Below are positions 1 to 7,240 of a stretch of DNA of 8,228 nt, piece after piece. Origin of the DNA: Planctomycetota bacterium (GTDB lineage Bacteria; Planctomycetota; PUPC01; JACPCR01); NCBI GenBank assembly GCA_030740295.1, contig JASLXP010000847.1, forward strand, positions 1 through 8,228, given 5' to 3'. Both the position numbers and the translations under genes were made by a program. How positions within the stretch are numbered: the stretch's first letter is position 1; each line of letters opens with the position of its first letter. The notes under the pieces are model-generated. The model was not told the DNA's origin and searched no databases. It was given only the letters and a program-made list of their open reading frames with translations.

Positions 1-3000
1 GATACGCGGAGCGGCAGCCCCAGGCAGAGCCGCCCCAGCTACCGCCCCGGTTGACGCGGTACTCACCCGTCTGTGGGCCAACAGGGTCGCTAACATTCTC
101 GGCTGAATAGCTTCCATACCAGTCTTGGCACCACTCCCAAAGGTTTCCGTGCATATCATAGATGCCCCACGGATTTGGCTTCTTCGAACCAACCGGGTGA
201 GTCTTCACGTCAGCATTGCTCGAATACCAGGCATGATCATTCAAATCGTTGTCTTGATTTCCAGAGGAGAATTTTGTGGTTGTCCCAGCTCGACAGGCGT
301 ACTCCCATTGAGCTTCCGTAGGCAGAGAGAACTTCGTTCCCGTGACACTCAGCTTCTTCAGAAACTCCTGACTATCCTCCCACGATACTTGCTCAACCGG
401 GTTGTTCGGTCCGTCAAAGCGGCTGGGACTCTTGCCAAGGATTTTCTTCCACTCGGCCTGTGTCACTTCGTACTTGCCGATGTAAAAGGGCTTCGTCAAC
501 GTGACCTTGCGCACCGGTTTCTCATCGCCGTCGCCATTAATTGAGCCCATGCTGAAGGCGCCGGCCGGACACAGTACAAAATGCATGCCGGTAGCCTTGT
601 GCCGAATCTCCAGTGACAGGCCAGACTTTGGATCATTTCCCTTGCGGATGGGGTTGCCGTACCCATCTTTTGAGGTGATTGGGATCTCGAAGCCGGGAAA
701 CGCCTGCTGCAAGACCAATTCATATTCCCGCTCCTCGTTGATGGTGATACGCTTCTCGACAGGCTGCCCCTTCCATCGGGCCTGCAGGATGTACGTTCTA
801 TCCAGATCGACTGACAGCAGGGGCGGGGCCGCCTGATCCTTCAGGGCATAGACCCTTTCCATGAAGGTCCGCTGCTCTGGCACATCGACAACTTTCTCAT
901 CGAAGACGGTCTCCTCCACCATGACTTTCTTTTCGTCGTACACGGTCTTTTCTTCGGTCACCACCTTGTCCTCGTAGATGGTCTTCTTTCTCTTGAAGAG
1001 CCCCTTTTTCACGTAAATCACCCGGGGTACCTTCACCGTTGTTTGCACCACGACCTTCCGTGGTTGTCTCACGACTTTCTCGATTTCGACCTTGCGAGGG
1101 GTCCGAATCGTCTTCCTGATCTTTTCCGTCACCGTTCTTTCGCGCTCGTAGTAGATAGTTACTTTGGCGCCCGGCGGCTCAGTACGTAATCTGAGGACCG
1201 GCAACTTGAGGAGGTCCGCCTTCACGGGCACCAGGCCCTGCCTGGATATGGTGACTTGCTTTTGCTGGGCCAGGTATCCCGTTTTCTGGATTCGCAGTGA
1301 GACCTGCCCTTGGCTTTTGAGCACAATCCGGCACGGGGTCGTGAAGGATGTTTTGCCCGGCTCTTCCAGGAGAGCGGCTGACTCTACCGTAACCAGGGCC
1401 TCATCTGGCTCACTGCGCACGTCGAGCACGTACCCTGCATAGAGCAGGTATGGACTATCGGTGTTGGGCAAACGGAGCTCGGCCCGGGCTATGGGTGATA
1501 CGACCTTTCCGTTTGCCAGGTCGGCGGGCAGCTCGAGCCGGTCGTAGACCCGATAGATTAGCACCTTGCTTTTCCAGGCCGTGTACAGCTTGCGGGCACC
1601 ATCTGGTGGGATCGGCAATGCCAGCTTCTGCGGTTCCCGCTGGTCGGCCGTGCCAAGTTCCACGTGATAGACCTCGTTGTCAGCATCGTAAAGCCGGCTG
1701 TCCAGATTGAGCTTCACCTCCGACCGTTCGACGAGGAACTCGTTGCCGTTAAGGACGTCGATGGCTTTTTTGAATCCCTCGATTCGTTTTCGCTTGGCCT
1801 GGGGGATCTCTTCGTTAACGAGCTGGTCTCTGCGGCCGATGCGCTTGCGGTAGGTGGCCGTCTTTTCAAAGGGATCTTTGGACGCGCCGAGTTTGCCCAG
1901 CAGAGATTCATAATCTTCGTCAATATCGGCCTCGGTCTCACGGATGCGAGCGAGGATGTTATCGACTTCGGATATCGCGGCGCCGATGGTCATGTACTTG
2001 GCCCGGGCAACGGCCTCCTTTGCGCGGGCTTCAGATAGCTTGCGCTGCATCTCGGCTACCTCACGGCGCCGCTCGGCCTCTTCTGCGGCGTGGAGTTCGG
2101 CGTCCTGCGCGGCTTTTCGGCGGAGCTCATCACGATGTTGTACGGCCGCAAGCCTTGTCCGGATTTCGGCCTGTTCCCTCTTCAGCTCGGCCTCCTTCAC
2201 TCGGCCCTGCTTTTCCTCGATGCTTTTCTGCACTGCGGCCAGTTTGGCTTTGAGCGATTCGAGGGATTCTTCTTCCGGCACGAAGACGAAATCCCCCAGG
2301 CCGACCAGCCTGGCGTAATCCGGGGTCTGCTGGTGGCCTCGGCCGGACGCGTCGGCCATCACTTTCCGCTTGATCTGCGCGGCGATTTCGAGCCCTGTGA
2401 CGAAATCCTTCTGTGATCGTAGCGCCTCAATAAAACGGTGTGTAAAAACCGAGTGCCCGCCCTTGCCGCCATCGAGCACCTGCTGTCCGGCCGTGCCCGC
2501 GGTGAGGACGATGCGCACGGGTTCGCGAGTCATTTCCTTGAGGTATGTGTATTCCCGCTTCATCGGCTTCACCCCGATACCCCGGGTCGAGGCCATCAGG
2601 CCGGAATAGCAGGAATCCATCACGTAAAAGATGTGCTTGGCCTTGATGAGGTTGCTCCAGTCACTGACGATGGTGTTCATGGAGACGTTGCGGGCGAACG
2701 AATCCTTCTGCTCCTCGAACCCGCCATCGTGGGGGATGAGGTAGCCCAATGATTTCCGCTCCCGGCCTTCCACCTGTGTGCCGTGCCCTGCGAAAAAGAT
2801 GACCACTGCATCGTTGTCGTAGGTCATCCGGGAAAGCTCATGAATCTTCTGCACGATCCCGGCCTGGGTAGCCTGCTCGTTGTAGAGGGTGAGGACCTTT
2901 TCGAACCGGAACTCTTCTTCCAGGACCTCCGCCACGGCCCGCGCATCGTTGACCGCATACTTGAGGTTGATGTCCGCGTTGCCGTAATGGTCGATCCCGA

Positions 3001-3154
3001 TGACCAGGGCGAACATCCGGTCGTACAGATGGAGCTCCTGAAGCCCGCCGGATTTGACGTCCTTTGCTACGACCTTGATGCCGCGGACTTCAGGCTGTTC
3101 GGAGTGGAGAAACGAATTGGAGAGAATCAGAATCAGAAAAGAAATGCTGCCCAT
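1..3154 (-). CDS. Caspase-like (C14) peptidase fused to coiled coil, PEGA-like segments and FGE/SUMF1-like domain; C-terminus cut by the window
   Basis: One uninterrupted frame of 1051 codons with no stop before the window edge. Order: a hydrophobic N-terminus (residues 4-11) that could be a weak signal sequence; a caspase p20-type domain (about 43-292) with the catalytic His in FFAGHGTQ (H124) and Cys in VMDSCYSG (C182); a charged coiled coil rich in Ala, Glu, Arg and Lys (about 294-385); a helical linker; a PEGA-like segment (about 586-650); a second PEGA start (LRLRTEPPGAKVTI, 655-668) interrupted by charged repeats; and an FGE-sulfatase/SUMF1-like fold from about 848 (GAFSMGS, LPTEAQWEYACRAG, GNLWEWCQDWYG, RGGSW). 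Asp180 just before the Cys resembles metacaspase S1 pockets, so cleavage after Lys/Arg is inferred. The FGE-like part keeps one cysteine (C1047) and has Gly1042 where the other is expected. About 25 residues are probably missing at the end. ATG 3154 is chosen for its AAGGAG; the frame is open upstream to a TAA, with in-frame GTG 3157 and a TTG that lack good ribosome sites. Substrate and biological role are unknown; regulatory or self-cleaving roles are guesses. Confidence 0.93.
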   Translation of the reverse strand, partial: MGSISFLILILSNSFLHSEQPEVRGIKVVAKDVKSGGLQELHLYDRMFALVIGIDHYGNADINLKYAVNDARAVAEVLEEEFRFEKVLTLYNEQATQAGIVQKIHELSRMTYDNDAVVIFFAGHGTQVEGRERKSLGYLIPHDGGFEEQKDSFARNVSMNTIVSDWSNLIKAKHIFYVMDSCYSGLMASTRGIGVKPMKREYTYLKEMTREPVRIVLTAGTAGQQVLDGGKGGHSVFTHRFIEALRSQKDFVTGLEIAAQIKRKVMADASGRGHQQTPDYARLVGLGDFVFVPEEESLESLKAKLAAVQKSIEEKQGRVKEAELKREQAEIRTRLAAVQHRDELRRKAAQDAELHAAEEAERRREVAEMQRKLSEARAKEAVARAKYMTIGAAISEVDNILARIRETEADIDEDYESLLGKLGASKDPFEKTATYRKRIGRRDQLVNEEIPQAKRKRIEGFKKAIDVLNGNEFLVERSEVKLNLDSRLYDADNEVYHVELGTADQREPQKLALPIPPDGARKLYTAWKSKVLIYRVYDRLELPADLANGKVVSPIARAELRLPNTDSPYLLYAGYVLDVRSEPDEALVTVESAALLEEPGKTSFTTPCRIVLKSQGQVSLRIQKTGYLAQQKQVTISRQGLVPVKADLLKLPVLRLRTEPPGAKVTIYYERERTVTEKIRKTIRTPRKVEIEKVVRQPRKVVVQTTVKVPRVIYVKKGLFKRKKTIYEDKVVTEEKTVYDEKKVMVEETVFDEKVVDVPEQRTFMERVYALKDQAAPPLLSVDLDRTYILQARWKGQPVEKRITINEEREYELVLQQAFPGFEIPITSKDGYGNPIRKGNDPKSGLSLEIRHKATGMHFVLCPAGAFSMGSINGDGDEKPVRKVTLTKPFYIGKYEVTQAEWKKILGKSPSRFDGPNNPVEQVSWEDSQEFLKKLSVTGTKFSLPTEAQWEYACRAGTTTKFSSGNQDNDLNDHAWYSSNADVKTHPVGSKKPNPWGIYDMHGNLWEWCQDWYGSYSAENVSDPVGPQTGEYRVNRGGSWGGSAWGCRSAY
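875..1120 (-). repeat. Coding repeat: two blocks of about 12-residue charged repeats inside the caspase fusion
   Basis: Residues 679-714 are three 12-residue units: IRKTIRTPRKVE, IEKVVRQPRKVV and VQTTVKVPRVIY. They share alternating hydrophobic residues and a Pro-Arg core and are strongly basic. After a Lys/Arg cluster (716-724) a second series follows: KTIYEDKVVTEE, KTVYDEKKVMVEE and TVFDEKVVDVPE (724-760), rich in acidic residues. The alternation of Val/Ile with charged residues predicts beta strands. The block sits inside the second PEGA-like segment, whose strands seem to resume near residue 783. I do not recognise this repeat as a named family. A ladder, stalk or partner-binding surface is a guess. 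Confidence 0.7.
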
Positions 3155-3161
3155 CACAGAT

Positions 3162-3167
3162 CTCCTT
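3162..3167 (-). promoter_or_regulatory. Ribosome binding site of the caspase fusion
   Basis: On the minus strand this reads AAGGAG, seven bases before ATG 3154. It decides the start over the adjacent in-frame GTG (3157), which would be only four bases away, and over an upstream in-frame TTG that has no Shine-Dalgarno match. Confidence 0.8.
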
Positions 3168-3180
3168 GGGTTTGATGACG

Positions 3181-3214
3181 ACCTTGCCCTGGGTACGCCG
3201 GCGTACGCCAAGGT
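3181..3214. promoter_or_regulatory. Compound palindrome in the 5' leader of the caspase fusion, possible operator
   Basis: The core 3193-3206 is a perfect 14-bp palindrome (GTACGCC/GGCGTAC). It is bracketed by outer arms ACCTTG (3181-3186) and CAAGGT (3209-3214), also perfectly complementary, with unequal gaps of six and two bases between inner and outer arms. It lies just downstream of the candidate promoter and 27 bp before the start codon, where a repressor site or an mRNA hairpin could act. No T-run follows on the minus strand, so it is not a classical terminator. Confidence 0.45.
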
Positions 3215-3231
3215 CGTTGCACAAGGCCGTT

Positions 3232-3259
3232 ATTGTAGGGAATCTCCTCGTGAGTCCAA
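3232..3259 (-). promoter_or_regulatory. Candidate sigma70-type promoter for the caspase fusion
   Basis: On the minus strand, TTGGAC (3259-3254) is followed after 16 bases by TACAAT (3237-3232), a five-of-six match to the -10 consensus; the -35 box is weaker. Transcription would begin around 3225, giving a leader of about 70 bases that contains the palindrome and the ribosome site. The remaining upstream gap (3260-3437) shows no convincing gene and no clear terminator for the cytochrome gene. The call rests on consensus matching by eye. Confidence 0.35.
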
Positions 3260-3437
3260 GACAGGATATGCTTTGGAGAACTGAGTTCCTCCCTGCTGCC
3301 AGACGATTAGGAGAACGATTTAAGATAAAGATTAAGAGGCGTTCACGCGCAGAAGTTCCGAAGCAGAAGTTTAATCGAAAGCCCCCGCAGGTGGTGCATC
3401 TCCTGAATTCGTCCGATCCCGTTTTCCGTATCGGCCT

Positions 3438-6230
3438 TCACCACACGATTGCCTCGACCAGGTTGGCGCTGGTCTCACCGTCCTTGAGCGGAAGCAAAAG
3501 CTCTTTGCCATCCTTCACATTGCGGATTACGGGCTCGCCAAAGCCTTCGAGCTGCAAATCGAAACGGACGGTCTTTTCGATCTCGAATTGGGGCAGGCCG
3601 ACCTTGTTCGTGCGGGCGATCTCTTTGCCTTTGCCGCCCATGAAAAACGCGCTGGCAAAGGGTCTTGCGCTAGTGACAGTGACCGTTCGGATAAAGCACA
3701 TTTTTTCGCCTACTTTTTCCGGCTTGAAAAACTCTTCGACTTCCAAACCGGCCATGGAGTACATGAAGGTCGGGCGCCCCTCTTTATCGAGTGAATAGCC
3801 TTTGAAGCGCGCGCCGGATTTCCGTCCAGGAATATCGCCGGGGAATTCCTGCCGCGAGGGCCAGGGGGTGTCTGGCTTTTCGAGAATCGCAAAAGGGTCG
3901 GCCGCGTGGAGGACAACGGTATCGTCGCCGATGGCTTCGGCCCGTCCCTGACCGCGGCCGTTCCAGTGGACGCCCGCGTTGGTGAAGTCATTCCGCCAGA
4001 CCTGCCGGAGGCGCATGTAGTTGGCATCCCACAATAGATTCACTCTTTCCGGGTAGCCGATGCCGATACCGCGGGCTTTTGCTTCATGAAAAAAGTTTCG
4101 GTAGATGACCGGTTTGGTCGTCGGCTCGAGCGGAATGAATCCGCCTCTTTGGATCCCTTTGGGATTTCGCGCACGCTTTCCTTGTTTCAGATAATTCCAG
4201 AGCGCGGCGATCTGATATTCAGTGTTGCCCTCCAGGACCTTCGGATTCGCTGCCTTTCCTTCTGGCCAGAAGGTCGGCATGCGCGTGCCTTCCCGAAGAG
4301 CGATTGGGTTGAGCAGCCATTCCCTGAACCAAACGGGGTCCAGGCGCTGCGTCATGAGGGTCAAATCCATGCCTTGAATTCCAAGCGCGTTGGCGCCGTT
4401 GAATCTGTGACAGGTGATACAGGCGAGGCCGTTGATGCCGGCCAGCTCGCGGCCGGCGCTGCGGAGATGCCCATCGGGCAGCTCGACCTTCAAATGCTCT
4501 TGCTCTTTGCTGTCCAGCTTCCGGATCAATTGCACCAGCTCCCCGGCATGTGGGCCGAAGCTCGGCATGAGCGTATCGACGTAGGGCCGCACGCGGCTTC
4601 TTCCCTCGATGTATTCCTTCAGCCATTTCTCGTTCATCTTGTGCCCGACGCCGGTCAGGCCGGGAGGTACTCGGCCTTCAGGCCCCATATCCTTGCCGTT
4701 GGAAGTGAAAAACTTGTCCCGATCCTTATCGATGCCGCCGATGCCACCCCGAGTGTGACAGGCATAACAGTTGAAGGCGACCATGTGCTGGTGGACGCGT
4801 TCCCGGGGTGCGGGCGCATTTGCTGTCTTCACAGATTTGATACCGGCGGAGAGGCTCTGCCGCTGCACCGTATTGAGACTGAAAAACGGCGCGTCCCCCT
4901 GGCCCTCCTGGAGACAGCCTCCTTCGCCATCGAGCTGGGCGAGAGGCGGCGCACTCATTTCGGTCGGGATCGTCTTCCCCCTGTCGACGAGGTCATGACA
5001 GTTTGCACAGCCGATGCTTTTGAAAAGCTGTTCTCCAGTGGATGCAAGCTCGAGGTTGAGTTGGCCTTCCTTCGTTTCTTCATCCAGTTCAGGCAGTTTT
5101 TTATCGAGAGAAAGATACTCCATCGGGATGGGAGAGGTCGGCTGACCGGGCCGTTGGTAGGTCAGAGAAAGGGCGACGTGTCCTCCTTTTTCAAAAAACA
5201 TCACCTTCATTTCGTGAAAGCCTTCGGAGAGTTTGGCCCTGCCGTTCTGAGTTTTCCTGGCGTGAATTCCGTCGTTGTTTACCACGGGCTCGCCATCGAT
5301 GTAGAGCATCGAACCGTCGTCCGAGGTCAGAAAAAAGGTGTATTCTGATTCAGTGTCTATGTAGAGATTCGTTTCGAATACAATGCCGAAGTTGTCCCAC
5401 CTTTGCCATTCACCCTTGAGGCCGATGCCGCCCATCATGCCCTCTTCCGTTATCTCCTCCTTTGTAAAGTCCGGCATCTTGTCGACCCTGAGCCGGTAGA
5501 CCTTGTACTTGACCGTCTTGCCATCCTCATCGATGCCGGATGCCTTCATCCCGGAAGTCGGCGCGAGGTACGCGGCGATGTGCGCGGCGTCATTCTGATG
5601 CAGGGGCATCAGTGGCATGCGCCCCGAGGGCCGGTAGTGGCGCGTGTTCAGCAGGAACTCGACCAGGCTGTTGAAGAAATACTTCTGATCCAAATCGCCG
5701 AGCAGAACGGACGGGGTGGATAGCTCCTCCACGAGTCCTTCTGTTTTGCCTTTCCCTTGCCTTGGGCTGTGGCAGGCAACACACCCACGTTTGTGAAACA
5801 ACTCTCTCCCGTGGTTCTTGCTCCCGCCACGGTATTGGGCAACACCCCTGAGAGACCGGGTCACCAGGTAGGCAACGATGGCATCGACTTTTTCCTCTTC
5901 CCCATCTTTGAACAGCCTGGGCATGATCGAGCCCGGCTTTACCGATTGTGGGTTGGCAATGAATTGACGCAGATACTCAGTCTTCATCCGGCTGCCGATC
6001 CCTTCGAGCCGGGGTGGCTTGTTCGGCAGCAGCGCCTTCTTTTCCTGTTCGGAAGGTTGATGACAGGAAATGCAATTGAGCTCGGAGAGGAGGAACTGGC
6101 CGGCCTCGGCTTGCTTCTCACCCTTGCTGTAAAACCGTTCAAATCCGGGGACGATGGGATGGCTGCTTTCGGCTTTTGCGACGAGTCCAACGGATACGAA
6201 AAGAAGAAAGAAACAGGATGTGCGTTTCAT
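3438..6230 (-). CDS. Secreted five-heme c-type cytochrome with an internal PA14 domain
   Basis: A 930-residue protein expected to transfer electrons outside the cytoplasmic membrane. Residues 1-20 are a Sec signal peptide (MKR, hydrophobic core, AKA before Glu21). Five heme-c motifs are visible: CISCH (53-57), CVACH (150-154), CANCH (408-412), CYACH (488-492) and CITCH (604-608). Met-Pro ligand candidates follow four of them (SIMPRL, GRMPLMP, TLMPSF, TRMPTF). After CANCH the stretch APPLAQLDGEGGC lacks an obvious Met-Pro ligand. Between the second and third hemes is a PA14 domain (about 240-375; LTSDDGSMLYIDG), a beta-sandwich often linked to carbohydrate binding. The C-terminal 230 residues contain GVHWNGRGQGRAEA and ARFKGYSLDKEGRPTF, a beta-rich region I recognise from planctomycete cytochromes but cannot name. 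ATG 6230 is chosen because it puts the signal peptide at the very N-terminus; no clear Shine-Dalgarno precedes it. The redox partner and substrate are not evident from the neighbours. Confidence 0.95.
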   Translation of the reverse strand: MKRTSCFFLLFVSVGLVAKAESSHPIVPGFERFYSKGEKQAEAGQFLLSELNCISCHQPSEQEKKALLPNKPPRLEGIGSRMKTEYLRQFIANPQSVKPGSIMPRLFKDGEEEKVDAIVAYLVTRSLRGVAQYRGGSKNHGRELFHKRGCVACHSPRQGKGKTEGLVEELSTPSVLLGDLDQKYFFNSLVEFLLNTRHYRPSGRMPLMPLHQNDAAHIAAYLAPTSGMKASGIDEDGKTVKYKVYRLRVDKMPDFTKEEITEEGMMGGIGLKGEWQRWDNFGIVFETNLYIDTESEYTFFLTSDDGSMLYIDGEPVVNNDGIHARKTQNGRAKLSEGFHEMKVMFFEKGGHVALSLTYQRPGQPTSPIPMEYLSLDKKLPELDEETKEGQLNLELASTGEQLFKSIGCANCHDLVDRGKTIPTEMSAPPLAQLDGEGGCLQEGQGDAPFFSLNTVQRQSLSAGIKSVKTANAPAPRERVHQHMVAFNCYACHTRGGIGGIDKDRDKFFTSNGKDMGPEGRVPPGLTGVGHKMNEKWLKEYIEGRSRVRPYVDTLMPSFGPHAGELVQLIRKLDSKEQEHLKVELPDGHLRSAGRELAGINGLACITCHRFNGANALGIQGMDLTLMTQRLDPVWFREWLLNPIALREGTRMPTFWPEGKAANPKVLEGNTEYQIAALWNYLKQGKRARNPKGIQRGGFIPLEPTTKPVIYRNFFHEAKARGIGIGYPERVNLLWDANYMRLRQVWRNDFTNAGVHWNGRGQGRAEAIGDDTVVLHAADPFAILEKPDTPWPSRQEFPGDIPGRKSGARFKGYSLDKEGRPTFMYSMAGLEVEEFFKPEKVGEKMCFIRTVTVTSARPFASAFFMGGKGKEIARTNKVGLPQFEIEKTVRFDLQLEGFGEPVIRNVKDGKELLLPLKDGETSANLVEAIVW

Positions 6231-6320
6231 GGTGTCTGACAGGATTGCTGGGGGCCGCCTGGGAACGAAGGATGATGCTCACGAGGTGGGCTTTCGCAAG
6301 CAGGGCTCACGAGCCTTCCC

Positions 6321-7004
6321 TCAGGTTTCATCCGGGTCAGAATCGCCAAGGTATGCACACACTCCCATTCGGGGTGAATTGACCACCGGGAGAGCCATTT
6401 CCTCCCCGCAGTCATGCTCTAACAGACATGGCTCACAATAGAAATCGTCACAATCCAAGCAGATGGCGGTGGCCTGGCCTTCACAATCCGTGCACCCAAA
6501 TTGTGGCGCGCTGTTCCGAGCCAGAATTCTCACTGTGCCCTGAAGCACGCCCTCACGGCTGCCGAAGACCTGTCCTTTCAGATGGGTTGATGAGCCAAAG
6601 TCATAGACGTAGTCAAAACCATCTCTGAGTCCGAGGACTTCGACCAATGGCACATCCATGGATTTCGAATTATCACCCCAGAGCGCGCCCATCCCAGTGT
6701 CCACCGAGTAATCCACGCCGTTGATGGTGAATTCACTCATGTGGCCACAGCATTCCAGCCAGATGCTCTTCAAGAAATTGTCGAGGTACGCAAGCGCGGC
6801 CGATGCATCTATTTCGATATGGAGCCAGTAAGGTTTGAAGCTCCAGATCCTGAGATGATAGATAGCGGACGTTTTTTTCCCCGCGCTCGTATCCTTCTCC
6901 TCCTCCTGCTTTTTCTCCTTGCATGCCGAGAGATGTTTTCCCATCGCGCGCCCGGAGAATTTTCGTGAACAGGACCGGCAGATGCCTTCATCTTTGATCT
7001 CCAT
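6321..7004 (-). CDS. pRiA4b ORF-3-like (IS1096 passenger TnpR-like) protein with N- and C-terminal zinc-binding segments
   Basis: A 227-residue protein, probably cytoplasmic since no signal or membrane segment is seen. Residues 9-28 form a small zinc finger (C9, C12, H24, C28). A Lys/Glu-rich linker follows. The PRiA4_ORF3-like domain spans about 48-150, with YHLRIWSFKPYWLHIEI, IWLECCGHMSEFTINGVDYS and the hallmark FDYVYDFGSSTHLKG. The C-terminus is Cys-rich (C171, C174, C182, C185, C190, C193, H197, C199) and ends with EEMALPVVNSPRMGVCAYLG, a tail I recall from chromosomal members of this family. The family name comes from plasmid and IS passenger genes, but no transposase or IS end is seen here, so it is best read as a stand-alone gene. 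The function of the family is not established; nucleic-acid or protein binding through zinc is inferred. It lies 90 bp before the cytochrome gene on the same strand with no obvious terminator between. Confidence 0.9.
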   Translation of the reverse strand: MEIKDEGICRSCSRKFSGRAMGKHLSACKEKKQEEEKDTSAGKKTSAIYHLRIWSFKPYWLHIEIDASAALAYLDNFLKSIWLECCGHMSEFTINGVDYSVDTGMGALWGDNSKSMDVPLVEVLGLRDGFDYVYDFGSSTHLKGQVFGSREGVLQGTVRILARNSAPQFGCTDCEGQATAICLDCDDFYCEPCLLEHDCGEEMALPVVNSPRMGVCAYLGDSDPDET

Positions 7005-7009
7005 GTCTT

Positions 7010-7015
7010 CCTCCT
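7010..7015 (-). promoter_or_regulatory. Strong Shine-Dalgarno of the pRiA4b ORF-3-like gene
   Basis: The minus strand reads AGGAGG five bases before ATG 7004, a full match to the consensus. It fixes the start codon and suggests efficient translation. Confidence 0.8.
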
Positions 7016-7187
7016 ATATCAGACTGCGAACTGCGAGCTCGAAAGGGGCCGATGCTCTCTGTTGACTTTTGCTTTCCCTCGCGGGAACTTCCTCAAGCAG
7101 CATCTTCGGCAAGAGCGCTCTGACGATCAATACTCTTTCTGCGACATCGATGGGGATGCGCAGAAATAACCAGGCATTTGAGAGATT

Positions 7188-7230
7188 AACTAGTCCTACT
7201 GCGCTAGTTTGCGCTGTAGTACTAAACTAC
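7188..7230. promoter_or_regulatory. Two operator-like inverted repeats (TAGT/ACTA half-sites)
   Basis: The first is AACTAG (7188-7193) and CTAGTT (7204-7209), separated by ten bases. The second is GTAGT (7216-7220) and ACTAC (7226-7230), separated by five. A third, overlapping pairing is CTACTGCGC (7196-7204) with GCGCTGTAG (7211-7219), with one mismatch. GTAGT-n5-ACTAC resembles operators of BlaI/MecI-type winged-helix repressors, but no such regulator is in the window. The position between divergent genes suits a shared control site. Confidence 0.4.
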
Positions 7231-7240
7231 ATCTAAACGT

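Noticed and set aside
1664..2416. Overlapping plus-strand frames of 77-124 residues
   Set aside because: All are shadows opposite the coiled-coil and linker part of the caspase fusion, which is continuous on the minus strand.
3343..3399. 18-codon minus-strand frame in the leader region (starts MHHLRGL)
   Set aside because: The AGGAG lies directly against the ATG with no spacing, the peptide is very short, and nothing else supports it.
3166..3798. 210-residue plus-strand frame spanning the gap between cytochrome and caspase genes
   Set aside because: Half is antisense to the cytochrome C-terminus and the rest crosses the promoter and palindrome. Its composition (Lys/Arg/Ser/Pro-rich) shows no domain.
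4086..5348. 420-residue open frame on the plus strand
   Set aside because: It lies wholly antisense to the cytochrome gene, whose heme motifs and PA14 domain are unmistakable. It has no recognisable domain and is a by-product of GC-rich codons.
6231..6320. Short GGCTC/GAGCC symmetry after the pRiA4b ORF-3-like gene, considered as a terminator
   Set aside because: The loop would be only two bases and no T-run follows, so it does not match an intrinsic terminator.
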